Positions 25,711 to 37,000 of a DNA stretch of 64,000 nt are shown here, one piece after another. A program made the translations under genes and the position numbers. A model generated the notes under the pieces. That model did no database searches, was not told the DNA's origin, and was given only the letters and a program-made list of their open reading frames with translations. The first letter of the stretch is position 1, and each line of letters begins with the position of its first letter. Source of the stretch: Silene noctiflora (lineage: Eukaryota; Streptophyta; Magnoliopsida; Caryophyllales; Caryophyllaceae); contig VHZZ01000664.1 of assembly GCA_009801015.1 (NCBI GenBank), forward strand, positions 87,008 through 151,007, written 5' to 3'.

Positions 25711-25790
25711 CTCCCTCTGTCCCATCGAGATGTTTACACTTTATTTTGTGAAGGGAAAATAAAATAAGTGTAAACATATCACTAAGACCA
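25711..25790. mobile_element. Stowaway-like MITE remnant
   Basis: Begins CTCCCTCTGTCCC beside a TA, with an inner inverted pair TGTTTACACTTATTTT-like around a short spacer. The right terminus is decayed. Confidence 0.5.
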
Positions 25791-25796
25791 ATTCAT

Positions 25797-26019
25797 GGAC
25801 TATAACACCAGATGTACGGTGTAGAATATGAGTTTTGTAATAAAGTATTCGAATTTTATTTAAAAGAATATGAGTTTTATTAGAAAGTATTTGAACCCAT
25901 CCATTTACACAATAAAACTATAAACTTTGAATTAGCTCAGAGAAAATACACATAAGCTCAGATACTTATATCTTAGTTGTATAATGCTTATATACAACTG
26001 GATGGATGTATAATGATAC
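25797..26019. mobile_element. MITE, self-complementary-end family, copy 4
   Basis: Begins GGACTATAACACCAGATGTA and ends with CTTATATACAACTGGATGGA then TGTATAATG. The interior has GAGTTTTATTA and CTTTGAATTAGCTCAG words like the other copies. Confidence 0.5.
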
Positions 26020-26128
26020 TTTAAAAAAAAAAAGACAATCTTATAAAATGATGAAATTGTTACCTTGTGATGAAGGCATGATCATCTATAAAATCTCGTA
26101 CATTAAAAATACCTAAATTTACGATGTA

Positions 26129-26220
26129 TTCCTTCCGTCTCAATTATATGTTCATCTTTGATTAAAATATACTTCACAAGTAATATAAAAGATAAACAAA
26201 GGTCTGAGACGAAAAAAATA
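26129..26220. mobile_element. Stowaway-like MITE, about 90 bp
   Basis: Starts TTCCTTCCGTCTCAATTATA and ends GGTCTGAGACGAAAAAAATA, an imperfect inverted pair. The inner TTCATCTTTGAT and GATAAACAAAG words are also inverted. Confidence 0.5.
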
Positions 26221-26308
26221 CTCGTTTGATCTTATCTTCCATAGTTCCACCTAAGCTTAAAAAAACTGTATTAAGTTTGACGTTAACTTGGAAATTAACG
26301 AAGGCAGG

Positions 26309-26476
26309 CGATACAATATCCGTCTAAAGCTGAAAACGAATAGTGTCCCTCTCACAAAATGTAAGTGGATAGTACAAATGGGTAGGAAATGGATACCCTC
26401 ACTTGCCTTCCCGCTTCCATTTTGTGAGAGGGCTACTATTCGTCTTCATCTTTAGACGGATAGTGACCGTCTACAA
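26309..26476. mobile_element. Foldback-type MITE, relative of 20186-20352
   Basis: Long inverted ends are built on ATCCGTCTAAAGCTGAAAAC and GAATAGTGTCCCTCTCACAA. The match to the element at 20186 covers the whole repeat with scattered changes. Confidence 0.7.
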
Positions 26477-27298
26477 TGAAACGGACGGTGAGTGGAAAAT
26501 GAGACGTAAGGTATATTTTGGAATGGCGTTATCGTCTTCACTATAAAATGACATATACATTCCCAATTACTAGTGATTTGGCAAACATCCCTTAATCTAC
26601 AAGTATCTACTCTTGAAATTTCTTCGAAATTTCATCATTTTCAGATCTTATCTTAAAAAGAGTAGTTGGGACTCTCTGTGTGTTTTCCAATTGGACTTTT
26701 GTGACAATATTAATAGTTTTAGGTAATCATGGACATTTAGATCAAATGATAACGGATTAATGTAAAGATTTTGTTTTTAGTTATTGTTTTAATATTTTAA
26801 ATTAATATATCATTAATTAATTTGTCATATAACTCATTGTATTTCTCGATACGAGAAGAAAAAAATGAACTATGAACTAATAAAGAAGATTTAGTAAATT
26901 TATAAAATGTGTTTAATGATTTTTTTTTCTTTATTATAAAACTAATGATCACCAATAATAATTTTTCTCAAATTATGAATGATTTTTTTTTGCGATGAAG
27001 CTAATAATATCAATTTAATGTTTTGTTTTATACAAAGTGTGTCAACTTATTCTTTAATATATAATAATACATAAAATAAAATTAGAAATTTACAGTTTAT
27101 AAAATTATAGTGAATTTATCTTATTTTATTATAATTAAAATATTATAATTTAGATTTTTATGGAACAATGTTAAAACTCATGGAGAAAGTTTTATCGCCC
27201 TTGTGGTCATACCCAGCTTAAATCCAAAATAAACTTGATAGTGTACACCAAAAAAATAAATAGTTTCATGTTTGACGGATATAATAAGTGGGTTCAAC
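26477..27298. other. AT-rich intergenic DNA
   Basis: No gene or defined element is supported. It ends at the GTTCAAC target-site copy (27292-27298) of the hAT-like element. Confidence 0.4.
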
Positions 27299-27451
27299 TA
27301 GGGGTGAGCAAAACCGTATACCCGATACGGTTTTCAACTGTATCGGGTATACGGTTTTAAAAAAATGCAAAAATCACTACATGGATTAACCGCATATATG
27401 ATTTTCGGGTACCCGAAAAAACCGTGTATACGGAAATCGTATATACGAATA

Positions 27452-27752
27452 TGTTGCATTCTGTATATGAATGCCATATTAAAGATTGAACCTTAGCTTG
27501 ATTATGAATGAGAATGAGATTGATTGGAATTTTTTGTAGTATTGAATGAAAAATATTTCTTACATATGTTGGTCTCTTCTGTACAATGGAGTATATATAT
27601 TGCTACACTTTCAAGGAATAATAAAGACAAAACGAGAAACCTAATAGGAGAATGGGCCTTGATTTTAGGTCCATAGATTTACGTGGGATCATGTGCAAAA
27701 GTTTCTCTTTTGTCCAGTGGATCATTGTGAGTTGTCATTGTAGGGTCCAACA
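27452..27752 (-). repeat. 3' LTR of the copia element
   Basis: 301-bp terminal copy, beginning TGTTGC and ending CCAACA on the plus strand, next to the polypurine tract. Confidence 0.93.
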
Positions 27753-30700
27753 CCCCCCCGCAAGCTGGTGAATGAGGAAGCATTCCCAGATTGTGAAGTA
27801 ATGTCCAATGTTGAGAGGAAGGAAGCACTTTGGTGAAGACATCTGCTATCTGAGCATTTGTGGGAAGGTATTTAAGTTGCAGAAGACCTTCAATGACCTT
27901 ATCGCGAGTAAAATGGCAATCCAGCTCAATATGTTTGGTTCTCTCATGGAAGACTGGGTTCTTAGCAATATGTAGGGCATTATGATTGTCACAATGAAGA
28001 GTGACAGGTTTGAGATTGGGGAAACCCATGTCGTCAAGGAGTCTAAGCAACCATGTCACCCCAGCTGCAACCTGAGCTATGGCTCTATACTCAGCCTCTG
28101 CAGAGGAACGAGAGATAGTCCCTTGTTTTTTTGCTCTTCCAACTGATTGGAGAAAAGAGAACAACCCAACCACTGATGGATCTCCTAGTCAGGGGACAGG
28201 CTGCCCAATCTGAATTAGAGAAGGCTTGTAGAGTGATTGTGTCAGAACCCTGGAGAAGAATGCCTTGGCCACAAGTCCCTTGAGGTACTTCAAAACATGA
28301 CATAGGACTTTGAAGTGGCATGTTTGATGGTGTTGCATGAATTGGCTGATGGTCTGGACAGTGAAAGATAAGTCAGGTCTGGTATGAGTCAAAAAAATTA
28401 ATTTTCCAAGCAGCATTCTGTAAAAAGTGGGGTCAGAGTAAGGTGTTTCCTCTGTTGTTGTGCCTTTGTAATTGAGAGGGAGAGGAGTAACAAAGATGGC
28501 AGTTCCCTCTAGTTGAACAGATTTTAGAAGTTCATGAGTGAACTTCTTTTGAGTAAGAATGACACCATCTGGAACATAAGTAACCTCAATCCCAAGGAAG
28601 AAGTGTAACTTGCCCAGATCTTTAATGCCAAAAGCCAAGTGTAGTTGTTGCTTCAGAATGTTTATCTGATCAATGCTTGAGCCAGTAACTATGATATCAT
28701 CAACATAGACTGCTAAGATTGTGAGATTCCCCTTGTCCCTTTTTGTGAACAATGAGTAATCATTCTTGGATTGAGAAAATTGTAAAGCTTTTAGAAAATC
28801 ACACAACATGGAGAACCATTGTCTGCTGGCTTGCTTGAGTCCATATAGAGACTTTCTTAGTCTGCATACCTTGCCATCAGGATTTGGAATGCCTTCTGGA
28901 ACCTTCATTTATACTTCCTCAACAATGTCCCCATGAAGGAAAGCATTGTTGACATCCATTTGAAATATAGACCAATTCCTTTTTACTGCCACATAAATTA
29001 ATGTTCTGATTGTTGTCATCTTTACAACATGAGAGAATGTTTCCTGGAAGTCTATGCCTGCCTTTTGACTGCACCCACGAATGACCAACTTGGCCTTGTA
29101 CCTTTCAGGGTACCATCAGCATTGAGCTTGACCTTGTATACCCACTTGGAGGAAATGGCCTTCTTCCCAACTGGTAGATCAGTCAGTGTCCAGGTGTTGT
29201 TGCTCTCTAAAGCTTGGATTTCTCTTTTCATAGCAGTAATCCAGTTTTCATCAGTGCAAGCTTCTTGGTATGATGTGGGTTCAGAGTATGACAATTGATG
29301 TTCAATGGAAGATTGTGCACTGGAAGGGATGTCATTGTATGCAACCAGATTGCACCAGTGTTGTGTGACACTCATACCAGAATTAGAAGTGTTGGGTAAT
29401 TGAACTTCATAATCCTGCAAATATGTTGGTGTCTAGCGTGCTCTCTTTTGAGGAATGTCACTGTTATTTTTCACATCAATAGTGATGTCAATGTCATGGA
29501 CATCATTATCATTGCTCACTTCATTGATATTGGAGGAAGTGGATACGTCAGGTGTGACAACATCATTATTTGGCACTTCAGCAGGAATGTAAAATATAGG
29601 ATCATTGAGTGATTCCTCTGGGCAAGGACTGAATTCAGTATCAAAGTACTTGGATAAGTTTGTCACATGAAAGNGGAATATTGTCTCATGGAACTTGACA
29701 TCTCTGCTATGAAATATTTTGTGTGTCTTGAGGTCCATAATAGTGTAGGCTTTCTTTCCATTANGGTATCCAAGAAAAATGCATGGAGAGGCCCTTGGTT
29801 GAAATTTGGTTATGTTTCTTTTGGATGTGGCAGCAAAGCAGAGGCAACCAAAGGCGCTCAAGTGGTCATATGAGGGTGCATTGTTATAAATTACTTCTAA
29901 GGGAGATTTGTTTTGTAAAACTGATGATGGCATTCTATTTATGAGGTAAGTTGCAGTCAAGATGCACTCTCCCCAATATTGTATTGGCAAATTTGATTGA
30001 AAGAATAAGCTCCTGGCAGTTTCAAGCAAATGGTCTGTGTTTCTCTCCACAACACCATTTTGTTGCGGAGTGTCAACACAAGATGTCTGGTGAATTATCC
30101 CTTTAATGTCATAAAACTGCTTAGCATAAGAATCATCAAATTCAGACCCATTGTCACTTCTTATTATTTTTACATGCACCTGAAATTGAGTTTCTATATG
30201 GGCAATAAANGACTTAAGNATGGGAAAGGCATTGCTCTTATGNCCAAGGAGATGTGTCCAGGTAGCCCTGGAAAAATCATCTACTATGGTGAGAAAAAAA
30301 CGTTGGTTAGCATGTGTTGGAGTGTGGTAAGGTCCCCATAAATCAATATGCAGCATCTCAAAAACTGATTTGGAATTGGAAAAACTAGTAGGAAAAGATA
30401 NTCTATTAAACTTGGCTTTAGGACAAATCTGACAAACAGATAAATTGTGATGTTTACAGTCACTTAATACAGGCAAAGACTTAAGATTAGATAAAGAGAT
30501 GTGCCATAATCTACAGTGCCATGTATCTAGAGAGGTCACAACACTTGCAACAGCAGCACATGTTTGAGGAGGTAGGCTTGTTTGGTTGGCTTGAGTTGAT
30601 TTGTTGAATGACTTGAGGTCAGCATAGTAGAGACCATGTCTTTGTCTACCAAGGATCAAGGACTTGTTCATGGATTGGACCTGCAAAATGCAGTGATTAG

Positions 30701-32307
30701 GTGTGAACATAATGGTTGAGGGTAAAGTTTTGGTTAATTGACTGGCTGACACTAGGTTGAACTTNAACTCAGGGACATGTAAAACATTATGCAAAGTGAC
30801 ATAGGGTGTGAGTTTAACAACTCCCACATTTAAAACAATAGCTTGTTTTCCATTTTGAATGGTTATACTACATGTTTTTTTTTTTAACTTGTAATAGCTA
30901 TCAAATAGATGCAGATGAGGTGTGATGTGGCTAGAGGCACCACTGTCAATGATTCAATCATTGTCAACAGAATTTGAAGAATGGATAGAACCACTACCTG
31001 CCATCATGGCATAATTGTAATTGTTGAAGTTNCTTAGGTTTTGTATAATCTCCTCATATTCTGCAGCACTGGTGGCACCAATCAAAGCCATGTTCTCAGT
31101 TGTGNCCTCTGAATCCCTGCCATTACTCATCATAGCATTCTGGTTTGATCCTCCTCCTGCAGTCATTCTCCTGTTCTTCCTCAACTCAGGGTGAAGAATA
31201 TAACATCTCTCATTGCTATGACCATCCATGTTGCATTGAGTGCAGTGGTAGTTGTTCTTCTTCATGGTNAAGCCACCATTGTTGTTACCAGCGTTGTTGT
31301 TAGGTTTAAAGTTGTTTCCTTTGTTGTTTTGATTGCCAAAGCCACCCCCTTGACCCCCGAAGTTGTTGGAAGGATGGTATTGTCTGTGTCCTCCTCCATT
31401 GTGTCCCTGCTGTCCATTCCATCCTCTTGCTGCCATGGCAGATGCATCCAAGTTTAAAGGACTTAGTGCAACTATCTCTCTCTGCTTTTCCTCCTGGATG
31501 AGAATGGAATAGGCCACATTGAGACTTGGTAGAGAGGTCATCATTAGTATGTTTCCTCTTGTGGTGCTGTACCCATCATTGAGTCCCATAAGGAACTTTA
31601 TGACTCTCTGATTTTCCTCATGCTTGACTAATTGGTCATGAGCCTCACACCTGCAGANTGGTAAGGTGAATATACTTCTGAGTTCATCCCATAATTTCTT
31701 GAGTTTGGTGAAGTAAACTGAGATTGAGTCTCCTCCATGTCCCGTCTGATTCAGTTGGTCTTGTACCTGATAATGTTTGGCACTGTTATACTGCTCAAAC
31801 CTTTCTACAAGATCTGACCACATATCTTTGGCAGTAGGATAAAAAAGAATGCTTTCTCTGATCTCTTGTTCCACACCAGTCAAAATCCAAGACTTGACCA
31901 TGTCATCACACCTATCCCATAACCTCATCTTGGTGTCCCCTGTTTTTGGCCTTGGTACATTCCCAGTGATGAAACCTATCTTATTCTTAGCTGACAAAGC
32001 GATAAGCATAAATTGTTTCCAGGCACCAAAACTATTTCCATTGAATTTTCCAGAAACTAAATGTAAAATTGATAAATCAACACGGTGAGTGTAAAGGGGG
32101 TCATTTTGATCAATGGTTTTGTCACCAGATTCACCACCAGACATGTTGAGGCAAGTGAATGAAGTAAAGATAGAAACTTTAAGTTGGGAAGGGGAAGAAG
32201 AACAATAGATCTAAACAAAGAAACAGACAAGCAGACGAATAAAGCAGCAAAGAATAACACCTGATGGAAACGCAAGTAGAGATAGATTTTACCCTGCTCT
32301 GATACCA

Positions 32308-32610
32308 TGTTGCATTCTGTATATGAATGCCATATTGAAGATTGAACCTTTGCTTGATTATGAATAAGAATGAGATTGATTGGAATTTTTTGTAGTATTG
32401 AATGAAAAATATTTCTTACATACGTTGGTCTCTTCTGTACAATGGAGTATATATAAATTGCCACACTTTCAAGGAATAATAAAGACAAAACGAGAAACCT
32501 AATAGGAGAATGGGCCTTGATTTTAGGTCCATAGATTTACGTGGGATCATGTGCAAAAGTTTCTCTTTTGTCCAGTGGATCATTGTGAGTTGTCATTGTA
32601 GGGTCCAACA
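32308..32610 (-). repeat. 5' LTR of the copia element
   Basis: 303-bp terminal copy next to the initiator-Met primer-binding site. It differs from its partner by about five substitutions and a 2-nt length change. Confidence 0.93.
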
Positions 32611-32662
32611 TAATACGGTTTGGTGACAAATTCCCAATTAAACATTGTAATTATTCACCGGC

Positions 32663-32750
32663 TAATAATTTTTTGCGTTTTTTTTTATTTTTTGCGTTTT
32701 TTAAATTTTTTGCGTTTTTAATAATTTTTTGCGTTTTTATAATTTTTTGC
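32663..32750. repeat. Short tandem array of TTTTTTGCG-type units
   Basis: About five units of roughly 17-20 bases (TTTTTTGCGTTTTTAA-like) lie inside the hAT-like MITE just right of the copia insertion. A further similar unit lies near 32855. Confidence 0.7.
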
Positions 32751-33081
32751 CCAATTAAACGTGACTACCTTTTGACGAAGCTAATTTTTATTTATTGAGA
32801 TAAATTAGTAAAATACGTCATAAAAAACATTATGAGCGGAAGTTGAAAGAGGAATTTTGCGTTTTTTTAATTTTTTTTATACAAAATTTGAAACCGTGTT
32901 GAAAACCGTATATACGGTTTCGTTTTTGCCCGACCTAAATATGATACGGTTTTACAAAAACCGTATCATATATAAGGATTTCCGTGTTGTATATACGGAA
33001 ATCCGTATAACTCAAATCGTATACCGTATCGTATTCATGTTATAAAACCGTATCGTACATTTTTGGTCACCCTAGTTCAAC

Positions 33082-34072
33082 CAACATTATTTTCTATCAC
33101 ATTAGTCGATTAAAGGAGTCGAGAACAAGACTTTAATATGGAACGATTTATTTTGGCAATCGCACACGATCAAGGCATTTTAGTCTCAAAGGATAACTCC
33201 GGCGATACAAAGTATATAACAAGGGGTTAATATGCAGTACTGTCTCTGAACATGACGAGCTCACGGAGCAAAGTCGAAGCAATTGTATCGCCTCACCAAT
33301 TTCCAATGTGAAATTCCAAGAACTAGGGCTCAACAGGAGACAGGAAACAAAATTCCAAGTAATAGTACGGATCGGTCCATCTATTTCAATGTTGGATAAG
33401 AGATCCAAATTTTTTGGTTCAGAATAAATACTACCTCGGATACTTTGGAATTGCCCCACTTTACAAAGTTTGTGCGAGGGATTTTGAACAAATGCGGCAA
33501 TTCCAAAGAATCAGAGAGTATATCGCTCAATCCTACCAGAAACTACGACGGACAATTGATAAATAAAACAGTGTGGTAAAATTCAAACCTGAGGGACATG
33601 TCAGTAAATGAATCATATTAATTAAGGATGATAAAACTCTCACGTACCATGATGACAAAAGCAGTCTAAGGAATTACAGGAAAAACAAAAGAATTTGTTT
33701 GGCATAATTTCGATATATTAGGAGAATATAGATTCAGCATTATTACCTCTTGTTATGACTGGGTTGGTTTGGAGGAAAAAATCAGTATGTTGTACAGCAA
33801 AAGATATCTACAGTCTACCGGGTAACCCTTTTCATTACTTGCATCATTGCATTCAATTCCTAAAACTCCCCAGAAAAAGAAGGAAGTCTCCGAGAATCCG
33901 AGATGAATGGCTGTTCTCTCTCTTCTGGGTTGAGAGTAGCTCCTAGTTTGAACTTTTTTCGGTTAGTGCACATACTGTTAATTTTGGTGCTTTCGATCAC
34001 AGGAACTCTCTTTGGTCTCTGACATCTAAAGTTTTAGGTTGGGTTAAGAGTATCCAGGACTATTCTTCAAGT
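33082..34072. other. Intergenic DNA left of the RINT1-like gene
   Basis: No coding exon or element is supported. The last 100-300 bp probably include the 3'UTR of the leftward gene. Confidence 0.4.
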
Positions 34073-37000
34073 CTAGTGCTTAAAAACTCTACATCGAGCA
34101 ATCTTTTCGGCCTCAGCTAGGCTCAAGTGCCTGAATTTGTTGTGCTTCATCCATCCCTCTCCTTTAACAAAGAGATCATGAAGATTATCTTCGTCCATCT
34201 TTAGCAACTTAAGGCCTTCACTCACACGGGGAAAGAAACCTTCTGGTCTCAAACACCAACTCTTAAATACACCAAATAGGACATCCATATCACCTCCAAA
34301 TCTTATAACACCACCATCATGGAACTTAGCATTGCTTGTTAAAATACTACTAAAAATTAAGCGGTCGATGCCTTTGGCTACACCTTTCCATACTGTGATA
34401 AAATCTTCGTTATTCAGACCTTCTTCCAGTTTAGATATCTTCCCCTGCAAGTAATCGAGAGCCATAACAAAAGACTGTGTCACTGTCCAGGACCCTTCTT
34501 CAACCTTCTCCTGCCATTGCTTCTTATTTCTTACATAATCTCGAATAGGGGCGTCTAATCCCCTCAAAACAACATTTGTTATCTTATCAATCCACTCTAT
34601 TCTGAACTCCTCTAGGTTTCTGATGTCCTCCTCGAAAACACCATTTTCAGTTTCCTCGTTCGCACCAGCAAAATGACTATTTTCATAGGGTTCACCAAAG
34701 TGATCATTATTCTCAAGTGCCATATCGAGAAAGAAGTCATCATCTGACCTAACTTTCAAGACTGACCCAATATGGCGAGCAGAATTAATGGATGTCAAAA
34801 CTCGTGCCAAAGCATCATCATCTGCCAAAGCAGTGAGCCCTTCTGCCTCTTGACATTTGTTAATGAGGCAACTTAAAAAGTTCTGAACAATTGGTGCACC
34901 CACTAATCTGACAAATCTAAACCTCATAAATACAGTAGGCAGTGACTTACAACGTTCAATGACCAATTCCACCTGTTCTAGCAGTATGAATGAAATAATA
35001 GGCGATTTGTAATCATCTGATCCTGGAATTATGGTTCCGTGTGTTTTAATTGTCCAGTTCCTGTCATCCTCCATCTCTGGCTTTAATTTGTCTAGAAGAC
35101 TACCAAGTTCTATATCGGCCCATATATCAAGCCAATCTGGCCGATCACAGAAGACGGACAGAGAAGACATCCTTTGCAAGAGGCCATACTCGGCAGAATC
35201 TACGATGCCTGAGTGGGCAGCCAAAGCACGGATTCTTTTATCAAATGATATCATCAAATCAACTAGATGAAGCCAAGACAACTGTGTATGAAGCCTAACA
35301 TCTGGTAAGGTTTCTTCATTTAGACTAGAACAATATTTCGGGAATATCTCCTTTGCCAAGTAGGTTGACAGGGAGGTCACCATACCTGAAATCCATTCCT
35401 CCCTGCAACTGTATCCCGTCAACATTGCTTTGTCGACTAATGGTTGCAACAACTCATCTACTGAGTCTATATAATCCCTGGTAATTTTATAAACCAGGGC
35501 AAAAATGTATTCGGGTTTATCAATCCACTTCTGGAAATGAGTTTGGGATGCAAGAGATAGAGGATTCACAAGTTCTTCAATACCCCAAAGTGGCTGGTAT
35601 TGAGCAACAATATTGTTATACCCCTCAAGTTGCCGTGACTTCCTACGTCGCTGCAATTGCTGCAGGCTGCACAAGGCAAGAAAATTTTCACTATAATTCT
35701 GCTTAAGCTCTCCATGCATTGCTGAAAAAGGATTTGGCACTTCAGAGGATCTCCGTGTATCCATATTTGAAGAGCTCACTGTTGAAAGGGGAGGTGGCCA
35801 GCCAAGGGAAGAAAGAAGAGTGCGGTGGTCAGCAATGGCTTGTGGTCTCAAGATGGCCAAGGCTCGATTCACTCTATGATCAGCAGCAGATAAAAGTTGG
35901 GTCCACTGAGGGTGAGCCTTCATTACCGAAGCTAAAACATCTTCCGCCATGTTTAGTGAAGTTATAGCATGGCTGCGTGATTCCTGCTAAACAAAAGAAA
36001 TTATCACTTGAAATATGGCATGGTAGACAGAATGGTTTGTTTAGATCGCGATAGGTTCTGACATTACCTTTGAACTTTGTGTTATATGTTTCTTCAAACT
36101 TCTGCTCATCACAGAAGAGACTGCATCTTCGATTTCACCGACTAACCCATCAAGCTTCAACGCAGTCTCTGAGAGTAAAACGAGTATATTCCACAATTTA
36201 GTACTCGTATATGTTTGGAAAAGGTCGGTGCAGCCAAAGATGAAAGGAAAACAGTTGAGTCTAATAAAGCCAAGTCAAGCAATGTTTGTGTCTTAAGATA
36301 TTTTCATGCGAAACTACTTGTGATAAGTCTAAATCAACTTCTAACAGCAGAACACATTTTTCATATGTTCCTTTTGGTCCATCTCAGAATAATTGACCCC
36401 TTAGGGTGCGTTTGGATAGCAAAAGTGGAGGGAAAGGGAGGGGAGGGGGAAGGAGGGAAGAGAAAGGGAGGTAAGGGAAGGGGAGGACAAATGGGGTGTG
36501 GGTGTTTTGGATACAATTTCCTTCCAAATCTTGCCTATTGTGGAGAGATTTTGATTTGTCTTGAAGAAGGGAAAATGGATCCCTCCAAATCTCTCCTCCT
36601 CCATTTCCCTCCGCCCTTATTTTCTATCCAAACAAGGGATTTTATATCCCCTACTCTCCCTCCCTTTCTTTTCCCTCCAAACCTGTGTTTGAATAGAAAA
36701 AGTGGAGGGAAAGGGAGGGGAAGGGGAAGGAGGGAAGAGAAAGGAAGGTAAGGGACGGGGAGGGCTAATGGGAATTTGGTGTTTGGATACAATTTCCTTC
36801 TAAATCTTGCCTCTTGTGAAGAGATTTTCATTTGCCTTGAAGGAGGGAAAATAGATCCCTCCAAATCTCTCCCCCTCCATTTCCCTCCACCCCTTATTTG
36901 CTATCCAAACAAGAGATTTTATATCCCTTGCTCTCCCTCCCTTTCTTTTCCTTCGAAACCCCTCAATCCAAACACACCCTTAATGTATGTGTGAATATCA

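Larger units (their letters stand above)
27452..32610 (-). mobile_element. Ty1/copia LTR retrotransposon, structurally near-whole fossil
   Basis: A 5159-bp element read on the minus strand, with LTRs of 303 bp (32308-32610) and 301 bp (27452-27752), both TGTTGC...CCAACA. The primer-binding site beside the right LTR reads TGGTATCAGAGC, matching initiator Met tRNA. A GCGGGGGGG polypurine tract lies beside the left LTR. Parts in copia order: gag with a CCHC knuckle (about 30.9-32.1 kb), then protease-integrase (about 29.4-30.9 kb), reverse transcriptase (about 28.2-29.4 kb) and RNase H (about 27.7-28.2 kb). The polyprotein carries roughly four breaks and several ambiguous bases. The LTRs differ by about 2%, implying an insertion on the order of a million years ago. 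Flanking 5-mers GAATA and TAATA are an imperfect target duplication. Confidence 0.93.
27299..33074. mobile_element. hAT-like MITE interrupted by a copia element
   Basis: Left terminus TAGGGGTGAGCAAAACCGTA and right terminus, read inverted, TAGGGTGACCAAAAATGTAC are imperfect inverted repeats. A perfect 7-bp direct repeat GTTCAAC flanks them (27292-27298 and 33075-33081). Excluding the copia insertion the element is about 617 bp, with many ACCGTATA/TATACGGT words and no coding frame. The TIR style fits hAT MITEs, although that superfamily normally gives an 8-bp duplication. Confidence 0.7.

Noticed and set aside
32663-32880. Regularly spaced TTTTTTGCG units considered as a CRISPR-like array
   Set aside because: Units are short, imperfect and adjacent without unique spacers, in a eukaryotic MITE. 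It is simple tandem repetition.
36215-36751. 178-codon open frame, plus strand, in the purine-rich region
   Set aside because: It lies across an intron of the RINT1-like gene and a Tourist-like MITE. The Gly/Lys/Glu text comes from GGAGGGAAAGGG repeats.
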